Shown: piece by piece, positions 1 to 5,815 of the stretch
Position numbering within the stretch: the stretch's first letter is position 1
Layout: every line of letters begins with the position of its first letter
Source: Chloroflexota bacterium
Lineage (GTDB): Bacteria > Chloroflexota > Dehalococcoidia > Tepidiformales > Tepidiformaceae
DNA: 5,844 nucleotides
Assembly: GCA_025350285.1 (NCBI GenBank)
Contig: JANXYE010000639.1
Location: 1 to 5,844, forward strand
Direction: 5' to 3'
Made by a program: the position numbers and the translations under genes
The notes under the pieces: model-generated
The model's input: the letters and a program-made list of their open reading frames with translations, nothing else
Told to the model about the DNA's origin: nothing
Databases searched by the model: none

Positions 1-2
1 CT

Positions 3-398
3 GAATGGGTCCACCTCGTCGCGGGACTAGGCGCAACTCTCATAGCGACCCTCATCGCGGTTGCTGCGGCCAGTAACAGCAACAACTCCACGGAAGCCGC
101 ATCTGGAACTTCGGAACCGGCGCGGACTATTGCGTCGAGCAGAGAACCGGTGCGAGGGGACTGCGTGTCCTTGTCGGGCGGGAGTTCGTCGGTCTCCGTC
201 CGCGTCGTACCCTGTAGCGGCCCTAACGACGGACGAGTGCTGGCGACCGGTCGCATCTCGGGCACAAGCTTCCCAGGCAAGCTGAGGGCATCCACGGAGG
301 CCGACCGCATCTGTACATCATCGACGCGAACTTACATCTCCCCGTCTCCCGAGGGCTGGGCGAGCGGGGACCGAACCATGCTCTGCCTGGACCGGTGA
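3..398 (+). CDS. Membrane-anchored protein with extracytoplasmic septum-formation-like domain (5' partial)
   Basis: The frame is open from the window edge to the TGA at 396-398 (131 visible residues). No in-frame ATG, GTG or TTG precedes position 150, and the sequence before that still looks like protein, so the true start lies outside the window. Visible residues 2-23 (from WVHLVAGLG) form one hydrophobic membrane helix. A Ser/Asn/Thr-rich linker follows to about 50, then a compact domain with four cysteines (54, 71, 104, 128). Its pattern is GDC, then VPCS-x-P-x-D, a Phe-Pro-Gly, an isolated Cys, and a final W-x-x-GDR-x-x-x-C. This matches the septum-formation / DUF4190-associated domain found outside the membrane in many Gram-positive-type bacteria, whose exact job is poorly known. 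The usual His of the PHD motif is Asn here (PND). Four cysteines suggest two disulfides. The stop overlaps the next start (GTGA), so it is probably co-translated with the chaperone genes. The domain assignment is by eye and moderately sure; the missing cytoplasmic part could be anything. Confidence 0.72.
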   Translation, partial: EWVHLVAGLGATLIATLIAVAAASNSNNSTEAASGTSEPARTIASSREPVRGDCVSLSGGSSSVSVRVVPCSGPNDGRVLATGRISGTSFPGKLRASTEADRICTSSTRTYISPSPEGWASGDRTMLCLDR

Positions 399-817
399 CT
401 ATGACGAAACAAACTCCCCGTACATCCCGCCCACCGGCCTCTCCGAAACCGGCGCCGCCCGAACTCCCGCGCGAAGCTCTCGGTCAGCTCGGCGTCGAGA
501 TCTGGCGGCTGGGGCAACGGGTGGTCAACGAGACCAATCCCCGTCTGCGCGACTCCCAGGAGCGGATCTTGCGGGCCTTCCAGTCGCTCGGCGGGACGAT
601 CGAGGACTGGACCGGCGACACCTTCCACGACGGCACGCTCGCCGAAATCATCGACCAGCCAGAGGCCGCCGACGCGGGCGCGGACACCCTTATGGTCAGC
701 CAGGTGGTCCGGCCGGCCGTCTACTTCGCCGGCGTCCGCCTCGTGACACCGCAGGTGGTCCTCATCACGAGCCCCAAAGCCAACACCGAAACGCCGAAAC
801 AGGAGACGAACCAATGA
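395..817 (+). CDS. Small GrpE-like protein, putative nucleotide exchange factor for the adjacent Hsp70
   Basis: This encodes 140 residues from the GTG at 395, whose GTGA overlaps the upstream stop. An ATG two codons later (401) is an alternative start. Neither has a clear Shine-Dalgarno sequence, so coupling to the upstream gene probably drives initiation. Residues 1-25 are a Pro/Lys-rich disordered leader. Residues 25-65 are a predicted helix. Residues 66-125 read like the GrpE head: GGTIEDWTGDTFHDG, then VSQVVRPAVYFAGVRLVTPQ and a hydrophobic strand, parallel to the GrpE 'V..v..PGy..g..lrpA.V.V' beta wing. GrpE releases ADP from Hsp70 in the cytoplasm. The protein is shorter than E. coli GrpE (197 residues), mostly because the long dimerising helix is missing. 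The position directly before hsp70 with an ATGA overlap strongly supports a partnership. It could instead be a divergent accessory protein that does not exchange nucleotide. Confidence 0.62.
   Translation: MTMTKQTPRTSRPPASPKPAPPELPREALGQLGVEIWRLGQRVVNETNPRLRDSQERILRAFQSLGGTIEDWTGDTFHDGTLAEIIDQPEAADAGADTLMVSQVVRPAVYFAGVRLVTPQVVLITSPKANTETPKQETNQ
801..805 (+). promoter_or_regulatory. Ribosome binding site of the Hsp70-like gene
   Basis: AGGAG lies 8 bases before the ATG at 814, inside the last codons of the GrpE-like gene. It fixes the 814 start, which also gives the expected short leader before the first Hsp70 phosphate motif. Confidence 0.7.
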
Positions 818-3267
818 CCGGGATCCAGCAGCACACCATCGACATCGGAATCGACCTCGGGACGACGAACTCGGCGATCGCCGTGGTCGAGGCCGGGCAG
901 GCCATGATCATTCGGAACAACCAGAACCGCGACTACACGCCCTCTAACGTCCGTATCGGGCGCGGCGGCGGTGTCGAAGTCGGCGACGCTGCTTACTTAC
1001 GACTCGGGGCAGGGGCGGGCGACGTGGCGGCCGAGTTCAAGCGCTGGATCGGTGACACGGAGGCTCGATTCACGTTCAGGTCCACTGGCGCGAGCATGAG
1101 CGGCGCGGAACTCTCCGCCGAGGTCCTGAAGTCACTCGCCGGAGATGTAGAGCGCCGCTTTGGCCAGTCGCCCAGGGCGGCCGTCATCACCGTCCCGGCC
1201 GCCTTTGACCTGCGCCAGTGCGCCGCGACGCAGCGGGCGGCCGAACTCGCGGGTCTGCTCCAGGCGCCACTCCTCCAGGAGCCGGTCGCCGCCTCGCTCG
1301 CGTACGGCTACGAGTTGGACGCATCGACCGGCACGTGGCTCGTATATGATCTGGGCGGGGGCACCTTCGACCTTGCCCTCGTGGGCATCCGCGAGGGGCG
1401 CATCCAGGTCCTGGACCACGATGGCGACAACTTCCTGGGCGGTAAGGATTTCGACTGGGCCGTCGTGGAGCGTCTCATCGTCCCCGAGCTCGCCCGCCGC
1501 TATGCCGTGGCGAGCTTCACCCGTCAGTCCGGCGCACGTTCGCGAGAATTGGGCCTCCTCAAGACGCGGGCGGAGACCGCCAAGATCGCGCTCTCCGCGG
1601 TCACCGAAACGCTCGTCTCCATTGAGCCGGAACTCCAAATAACCGACGACCAGGGCCGCGAAATTGACCTCGACCTGACGCTGACGCGCGCCGGCTTCGA
1701 AGACGCCATCCGGCCGTTCGTGGATAGGGCGGCGGAGGTCGCCCGCGCACTCCTTGCCCGAAACCCCCAACATCGTGCCGAGGCCGTCCTGCTCGTCGGC
1801 GGGCCGACGTTGACGCCGCTCGTGCGGCGGAGCGTGGCCGAACTCGGCCTGCGCGCCGACGTCTCCATCGACCCAATGACGGCCGTTGCACGCGGCGCCG
1901 CGCTGTTCGCCGCGGCCCAACCGCTGGAGGCGGCGGCCCGCGGTTCGAACAAGGCGGCCGGGGGTTCGGCGGCCATCACGCTCCGCCACGCCGCCGTGAC
2001 CGAGGATGACGAGACCGCCGTCGGCTGCCAGGTCGAAGGTGCGGCCGCCGTGGCGGTCGAACTGAGATCGAGCGACGGTGGCTGGAGTTCCGGGCGTCTG
2101 CCGCTGCGTAACGGCGCGGCAGTCACGCGTGTCCCCCTTCGCCTGCGCGGCGCGAACGTCTTCACGGCGACCGCGTACGACCAGCAGGGATCCCGGCTCG
2201 GGGAAGCGGAGTTCCTGATCTCCCGCGGCTTGACGGCCGCGGCGCCGCCGCTCGCGCGCTCACTCAGGGTGGTCTTGCGCGATTCCGGGAGTGGACGCAG
2301 CCAGGCAGAGTTGCTCATCGAACGCGGCACGCCCCTGCCCACGGGCCAGACGTTTCCATTCCGGACAACGTTGGCCCTGGTTCCGGGCGGAGAGCTCGAA
2401 GTCATCGGCATCTACCTCGTGGAAGGCGAAGCGCTACGGCCCGAGCGCAACCAGGTGGTCGGCCACGTGGAGATCACGGACCAACTGGTCGATCGAACCG
2501 TCCCGGCAGGCTCGCCGGTCGAACTCCGGGTGGAGGTCGATGCGTCACGCAAGCCACGCGCATGGGCCTTCCTACCAACGCTGGATCAGACGTTCGAACT
2601 CGCCATTGATATGCGTAGCGAGTCGCCGAAACCAGCCGACCTGACCAGACAACTCCTGAAGGAACGCGAGCGCATCGACGACACCGCTACGACCCTCACG
2701 GGCGAAGAGGTCCGGCGGCTGAATCGAGAGGCAGAACGCACTGCGGGCCTGATTCACACCGCCGACGGTGGGGAGCCGGGGACCGGGCAGCAGGCCGAGC
2801 AGGCGCTCCAGGCCCTGCAACTATCCCTGGACAGTTTGGATGAGACGACCGCCTGGCCCCGAACGAGAGATGAGGCGATGGCTGACCGTGAAGAAACCCA
2901 GCGCGTGGTGGCGCGGTACGGATCAGAGTCCCAGGGCCGCCGGTTGGAGGCACTGAGCGAGGACCTCGATGGCGCCACCGCCCGCCAGGATATCGCGGAG
3001 ACCGAACGCACCGCCGCTAAAATCACCAGACTCCGGTTCGAGCTGTTGGCGGACCAGCCCTGGTTCTGGAAGGACTGGTTCGACTACTTGGCGGCGAATG
3101 TCCACTCATGGACCGACGTCGAAGCCGCCGACAGGGCGGTGCAGATGGGCACCCGCGCGGCCATGCAGAACGACATCCAATCGCTGCGCAAGGCCACCAT
3201 CACGCTGTCGGACCTCGCACCTCGCGACCAGACCTCGTTCGCCAACGTCGGCATCCGGCGGGGCTAG
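814..3267 (+). CDS. Hsp70-family (DnaK-like) chaperone with inserted beta segment and helical C-terminal domain
   Basis: An ATP-driven chaperone of 817 residues, cytoplasmic because no signal or membrane segment is seen. The ATPase domain spans about 9-368. It has phosphate-1 IDLGTTNS (13-20), the catalytic Lys76 in FKRWIG, connect-1 around P128 and E156 (QEPVAASLAYG), phosphate-2 DLGGGTFD (179-186, D179 and T184 equivalent to DnaK D194/T199), the adenosine motif LLVGGPTLTPL (326-336) and the closing DP..AVARGAA (353-363). Catalytic residues look intact. No DnaK-like VLLL linker follows. Residues about 385-475 form an extra beta-rich, Ig-like stretch, then 480-600 resemble the Hsp70 substrate-binding beta domain (ERGTPLPTGQ, later YLVEGEALRPERNQVVG). 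Residues 605-817 are helical, with an aromatic cluster at 750-766. DnaK is about 640 residues, so this is longer. The start overlaps the GrpE-like stop (ATGA) and has an AGGAG site. It is a specialised paralogue rather than housekeeping DnaK, so I give no symbol. Client and regulation are unknown. Confidence 0.95.
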   Translation: MTGIQQHTIDIGIDLGTTNSAIAVVEAGQAMIIRNNQNRDYTPSNVRIGRGGGVEVGDAAYLRLGAGAGDVAAEFKRWIGDTEARFTFRSTGASMSGAELSAEVLKSLAGDVERRFGQSPRAAVITVPAAFDLRQCAATQRAAELAGLLQAPLLQEPVAASLAYGYELDASTGTWLVYDLGGGTFDLALVGIREGRIQVLDHDGDNFLGGKDFDWAVVERLIVPELARRYAVASFTRQSGARSRELGLLKTRAETAKIALSAVTETLVSIEPELQITDDQGREIDLDLTLTRAGFEDAIRPFVDRAAEVARALLARNPQHRAEAVLLVGGPTLTPLVRRSVAELGLRADVSIDPMTAVARGAALFAAAQPLEAAARGSNKAAGGSAAITLRHAAVTEDDETAVGCQVEGAAAVAVELRSSDGGWSSGRLPLRNGAAVTRVPLRLRGANVFTATAYDQQGSRLGEAEFLISRGLTAAAPPLARSLRVVLRDSGSGRSQAELLIERGTPLPTGQTFPFRTTLALVPGGELEVIGIYLVEGEALRPERNQVVGHVEITDQLVDRTVPAGSPVELRVEVDASRKPRAWAFLPTLDQTFELAIDMRSESPKPADLTRQLLKERERIDDTATTLTGEEVRRLNREAERTAGLIHTADGGEPGTGQQAEQALQALQLSLDSLDETTAWPRTRDEAMADREETQRVVARYGSESQGRRLEALSEDLDGATARQDIAETERTAAKITRLRFELLADQPWFWKDWFDYLAANVHSWTDVEAADRAVQMGTRAAMQNDIQSLRKATITLSDLAPRDQTSFANVGIRRG

Positions 3268-3337
3268 CCAGTACCACGATAGTCGCGCCCGACAAGCCGG
3301 TTGCCAGAGCGGCCGCGAATCCCCACCCTTTCCTCTG
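3268..3337. other. 70-base gap between the chaperone unit and the membrane gene
   Basis: The only larger gap among the + strand genes. I see no convincing promoter, terminator hairpin or Shine-Dalgarno sequence in it. The bases just before the next ATG are pyrimidine-rich (CCCCACCCTTTCCTCT). It stays open in the frame of the following gene but holds no ATG, GTG or TTG codon in that frame. Confidence 0.5.
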
Positions 3338-4054
3338 ATGGCCGAACTGCCGCTGCCGAATCACGTCATTGGCCAGCGCCGAGATGGACGCAGGGAAGTG
3401 GTGCTCCACCGTTCGATGGCGGTGATCGGACCCGACAAAATTGAAATCAAGAGCGCCCGCAGCACGATTATCCTGCCGTTCCTCGGGATCGCTCTGGCCG
3501 GGGGCGCCATCACCTGGATTGCCCTGAGCCAGGGCGCCGCGCCGCTCTGGGCGCTGGTGGCCGTGGTGTTCGCATGCCTCTTCGTCGTGCCAGCCTCGGT
3601 GATGGGCCTCGTCAGTGCGGTGGCGGGTGCGGACGTGATCATCGACGCACGCAAACAATCGGCTACCTGGCAGCAGGGCTACCTGGGCATGGGCATCGGT
3701 ACGAAGGAGCTCGTGCCATTTGCCAAGATCGACTATCTCGAAGTGACGGTAGAAGGAGCCGAGGGCGACCGCTGGAAGGGCGCCTCGGATGACCTTCGGC
3801 AGTTCGCATTGAGCATCGTCAAGAAAAGCGGGAAGCGCGTACGCATCGCCCAAGTGCCCGTCCCCGCTTACGGGCAGGAAGATGGGATGGACCGCACGTT
3901 GGCCGTCGGCAACGCGGTCGCGGCCCTGACAGGGAGCACCGTGCACCTTCCCGAAGGCTGGCAACTGGTCGAAATCGACACGGCGACGGGCGCAATCGTC
4001 GAGACTCGGGCGCCAGGCCGCCTCTCGCGCCAGAAACCGAGGAAACGCAGATGA
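3338..4054 (+). CDS. Two-helix membrane protein with probable bacterial PH-like domain, function unknown
   Basis: This encodes 238 residues. The ATG at 3338 is chosen because no usual start codon lies in frame between it and the Hsp70 gene. There is no recognisable Shine-Dalgarno sequence ahead of it, which is odd. Residues 1-40 are polar and contain a VVLHRSMAVIGPDKIEIKS strand-like stretch. Two membrane helices follow, about 43-63 and 70-96, with a short turn between. Residues 98-205 are soluble: a strand beginning DVIIDARKQSATWQ, then ELVPFAKIDYLEVTVEG, a helix (DDLRQFALSIVKKSG), another strand and a final helix (185-198). Paired membrane helices followed by a 'stored residue / PF.KIDYLEV' strand pattern resemble bacterial PH-domain (YdbT/DUF304-like) proteins; this is a fold guess, not a family match. 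The tail (225-238) is very basic, ending RQKPRKRR. Its stop overlaps the next start (ATGA), so the two are co-translated. The job is unknown; it may sense or support the membrane. Confidence 0.8.
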   Translation: MAELPLPNHVIGQRRDGRREVVLHRSMAVIGPDKIEIKSARSTIILPFLGIALAGGAITWIALSQGAAPLWALVAVVFACLFVVPASVMGLVSAVAGADVIIDARKQSATWQQGYLGMGIGTKELVPFAKIDYLEVTVEGAEGDRWKGASDDLRQFALSIVKKSGKRVRIAQVPVPAYGQEDGMDRTLAVGNAVAALTGSTVHLPEGWQLVEIDTATGAIVETRAPGRLSRQKPRKRR

Positions 4055-4473
4055 ATCCGTTCGAAAACGACCCCGCCCTCGCGGCGCTGCGGGACGCGAA
4101 GACGATCGCGGTGGTTGGGCTGGACACCCGCGAACATCGCACGGCCTACCGGATAGCTGCCTACTTGCAGGGGCACGGTTACCGGATCATTCCCGTCCCG
4201 GTGCAGCAAGCGGCCGAAGAGGTGCTCGGGGAGCGGGCCTACGCCCGCCTCCAGGACATCCCGGAGCGGGTGGACCTCGTGGACGTGTTCGTCCGCGGTG
4301 AGCAGACGGACCAGGTCATCGACGACGCCATCGCGGCCGGCGCTGGCGCGGTCTGGCTCCAGCAGGGGATCGTCAACGGCGAGGGTCTCGAGCGAGCGCG
4401 CGCGGCCGGGCTCGCTGCCACCCAGGACCGTTGCACGATGATCGACCACCGAAACCACATCGCGAGAAGGTAG
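4051..4473 (+). CDS. CoA-binding protein, YccU-like
   Basis: This encodes 140 residues, the usual length for small single-domain CoA_binding_2 proteins. It is a Rossmann fold: strand KTIAVVGL (17-24), the loop DTREHR, a helix RTAYRIAAYLQGHGY, strand RIIPVPV (45-51), then the family block DIPERVDLVDVFVRGEQTDQ (69-88), AVWLQQGIVNGEG (100-112) and a closing DRCTMIDH (126-133). These blocks match the E. coli YccU type, proposed to bind CoA or an acyl-CoA through the N-terminal nucleotide loop; the physiological role is unsettled. The loop differs from the common GLSPKPxRxS, and the typical PVNP reads PVPV. The start is the ATG in an ATGA overlap with the membrane gene, with GAGG (4039-4042) 8 bases upstream. 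The stop TAG lies inside a hairpin shared with the convergent gene. It is probably cytoplasmic, and any link to the chaperone genes rests on position only. Confidence 0.92.
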   Translation: MNPFENDPALAALRDAKTIAVVGLDTREHRTAYRIAAYLQGHGYRIIPVPVQQAAEEVLGERAYARLQDIPERVDLVDVFVRGEQTDQVIDDAIAAGAGAVWLQQGIVNGEGLERARAAGLAATQDRCTMIDHRNHIARR

Positions 4474-4484
4474 CTCCGCTACCT
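4468..4484. terminator. Perfect hairpin covering both convergent stop codons; candidate bidirectional terminator
   Basis: AGGTAGC (4468-4474), loop TCC, GCTACCT (4478-4484): a 7-base-pair perfect stem. The TAG of the CoA-binding gene (4471-4473) is in the left arm and the TAG of the minus-strand gene (4481-4479) in the right arm. No T-run follows in either direction, so it is not a textbook intrinsic terminator. It could still stop or protect both transcripts. Confidence 0.5.
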
Positions 4485-5603
4485 GATCACCGGCCGCGGA
4501 GTCGGGGTTGGCGGAGCGACCTTGATCGTGGGGGTTGGCGTTGGCGGGCGCGGGGTGACGGTTGGCGTGGCGGTAGGAGGCGCGGCGGTGGCGACGGCCG
4601 TGGGCTGGTCCGGCGTAGGGGTCGCTTCCGGAGCCGCCGTAGGCGCGCCGGGAGGGGGCGTTGGGGTGGATCCAGCCGTCGTCGCGGTCTTCGTTGCCGT
4701 CTTCGTCGGGGAGCTGGTGGCCGTAGCGGTTGCGCTGGGCGTCGGCGTCGGAAGGGTGGTTACATCGATGAGCGACGCCGGATCAGTTGGCACTCCCTTG
4801 AAACGAATCTCGAAGTGGAGCGAGCCGTTCACCGTGCCCAGCTTCGTTACCCCGATGTGCACCGAATCGCCCGGTTTGACCGTGATTTCAGACATCTGGG
4901 CGTACACCGTTCGCCAGCCTCGCCCACAATCGATCGCGAGGAAGTTGCCGTAGCCGTCGAGGCTATCGACCCCGACGACCGGGCCTTCACAGGCGGCGAG
5001 GACCTGGGCCGTGCCGCCCGCCGCTGGGACGATATCGACGCCCGCGTGTACATAGCCCACGCCACGTGGCGCCCCGAAACGATCGACAATGCGGCCGATG
5101 CCACGGATGGGCGAAGCGAAGGCCACGAGGTTATCGAGCGAGACGACGCCAAGCGACGAGGCGCGGATGGCGCCTTCGGCGGAGACGCCGGGCTCCGCAC
5201 TCGGTGTCGCCGAACGCTCGCTTGCGGGAGTGGCGGAGGAGCGGTCGGACGTGGGAGTGGCTACGCCGAGGATAGCCGCGCCATGTTCGATTGGCGGCGG
5301 GTTCGTGTTGGCGGGCGGTCCGCCGCCGCCGGCTGAGTCATCTCCGCCTCCACCGAGGGTCGCGGCAAGCAGGATCACGCCGACCAGCGCAACGCCAGCC
5401 ACACCCGCGAAGAGCGCCCATGGACGCCGGCGTCCTGCCCTGTCTGATTCGTCGAAATCGTAGAGGAGGGTATGGTTCTTTTGGACATGCGGGTTCAAGT
5501 CGCGGAAGGGAGCCCTGGCCGGCCTGCGGAGAGCGTCGAGCCGGCCGCGGATGCGGTCATCTTCGCGGCGGGAGTCGTCCTGCGTGTACTTTTCGTTGGG
5601 CAC
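4479..5603 (-). CDS. Membrane-anchored LytM/M23-fold protein with Pro/Thr-rich tail, catalytic histidines apparently missing
   Basis: This encodes 374 residues from a GTG at 5603, chosen over an upstream ATG at 5687 because GGAG lies 5 bases before it and a candidate promoter overlaps the longer start. Residues 1-60 are charged and cytoplasmic. Residues 62-83 form one membrane helix after an RRR stop-transfer patch, and 84-150 are a Gly/Pro/Ser/Thr linker. Residues 160-282 are a LytM (peptidase M23) domain: FASPIRG, then HAGVD (H186, D190), GYGNFLAIDCG, TVYAQMSEITVKPGD and SLHFEIR (H263). In active enzymes of this fold a Zn2+ is held by His, Asp and the last His, and all three are present. 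The two catalytic His positions read Gln236 and Ser261. It is therefore more likely a peptidoglycan-binding or hydrolase-activating protein than an active endopeptidase. Residues 284-374 are a (PT)n-rich, probably extended tail with Lys at 301, 305 and 361. Two cysteines (205, 226) might pair. It converges on the CoA-binding gene with a 5-base gap. Confidence 0.88.
   Translation of the reverse strand: MPNEKYTQDDSRREDDRIRGRLDALRRPARAPFRDLNPHVQKNHTLLYDFDESDRAGRRRPWALFAGVAGVALVGVILLAATLGGGGDDSAGGGGPPANTNPPPIEHGAAILGVATPTSDRSSATPASERSATPSAEPGVSAEGAIRASSLGVVSLDNLVAFASPIRGIGRIVDRFGAPRGVGYVHAGVDIVPAAGGTAQVLAACEGPVVGVDSLDGYGNFLAIDCGRGWRTVYAQMSEITVKPGDSVHIGVTKLGTVNGSLHFEIRFKGVPTDPASLIDVTTLPTPTPSATATATSSPTKTATKTATTAGSTPTPPPGAPTAAPEATPTPDQPTAVATAAPPTATPTVTPRPPTPTPTIKVAPPTPTPRPVIR
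4485..4760 (-). repeat. Low-complexity repeat tract encoding the Pro/Thr tail
   Basis: A tract rich in imperfect CGCCAAC-like units on the minus strand (GTTGGCG on the plus strand at 4507-4513, 4534-4540, 4540-4546 and 4561-4567). It encodes PT/PTP/AT repeats, and the final part contains PPTPTP twice (residues 353-358 and 365-370). Such tracts expand and contract by slippage. Confidence 0.6.
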
Positions 5604-5608
5604 GGCAA

Positions 5609-5612
5609 CTCC
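5609..5612 (-). promoter_or_regulatory. Ribosome binding site deciding the GTG start of the LytM-like gene
   Basis: Read on the minus strand, GGAG sits 5 bases upstream of the GTG at 5603. The longer start (ATG at 5687) has no comparable site. Choosing GTG shortens the protein by 28 residues. Confidence 0.5.
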
Positions 5613-5655
5613 GCGAAGGACAGGCGGTGCCGCTTCAGACGCCGTCCCTCTTCTG

Positions 5656-5684
5656 TTCAAATCGACGCAGCCAGCGACCGTCAA
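5656..5684 (-). promoter_or_regulatory. Weak sigma70-type promoter candidate for the LytM-like gene
   Basis: TTGACG (5684-5679) as -35 and TTTGAA (5661-5656) as -10, 17 bases apart, on the minus strand. The -35 is good (5 of 6) and the -10 poor (3 of 6). A transcript would begin near 5650, leaving a leader of about 45 bases before the GTG at 5603 and excluding the ATG at 5687. Confidence 0.28.
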
Positions 5685-5792
5685 CATAGGAGCCGCTTGC
5701 GCCGAGATCCCACGAAGCCCCGGGTGTGATTCAGAGTTTTGCGCCGCGTGGGTGAGAGAACCGCTCGCCGGAACAGTACCGCGACCTCATGG

Positions 5793-5815
5793 GAGCGGTC
5801 ATCTGCATGCCGCTC
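5793..5815. repeat. Inverted repeat near the right edge, with an alternative partner copy
   Basis: GAGCGG (5793-5798) pairs with CCGCTC (5810-5815) around an 11-base loop. The same CCGCTCGC also occurs at 5761-5768, so GAGCGG could pair with either copy. The function is unknown. It is separated from the LytM-like gene by the leader and promoter candidate. Confidence 0.35.

Noticed and set aside
61..285. Short plus-strand open frame near the left edge
   Set aside because: It overlaps, in another frame, the membrane anchor and cysteine-rich domain, which fit a real protein better.
332..814. Minus-strand open frame opposite the GrpE-like gene
   Set aside because: The plus frame fits the coupled operon and a GrpE-like pattern; the antisense product is Arg/Asp-rich without motifs.
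1132..1989. Long minus-strand open frame (285 codons) inside the Hsp70 gene
   Set aside because: It lies antisense to the highly conserved ATPase domain, its translation is Arg/Gly-rich without motifs, and high G+C explains the lack of stops.
1524..2411. Second long minus-strand open frame (295 codons) inside the Hsp70 gene
   Set aside because: Composition is Ser/Arg/Ala-rich shadow sequence with no recognisable domain, antisense to clear coding sequence.
2969..3337. N-terminal extension of the membrane protein overlapping the end of the Hsp70 gene
   Set aside because: The extension is an out-of-frame reading of the conserved Hsp70 C-terminus and is rich in Arg/Pro/Ser; the ATG at 3338 begins sensible protein.
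3200..3964. Minus-strand open frame (254 codons) opposite the membrane gene
   Set aside because: The plus strand has membrane helices, an overlap with the next gene and sensible composition; the antisense translation has no domain.
4522..4953. Plus-strand Gly/Val-rich open frame that looks like a membrane or repeat protein
   Set aside because: It is the exact antisense of the Pro/Thr tail and part of the LytM domain; the GVGVG repeats are the complement of PT codons.
5604..5687. Longer start (ATG 5687) of the LytM-like gene with a VAGC lipobox-like motif
   Set aside because: VAGC comes only four to seven residues after the Met, with no basic or hydrophobic signal region; the true membrane helix is 60 residues further on, and a promoter candidate overlaps this start.
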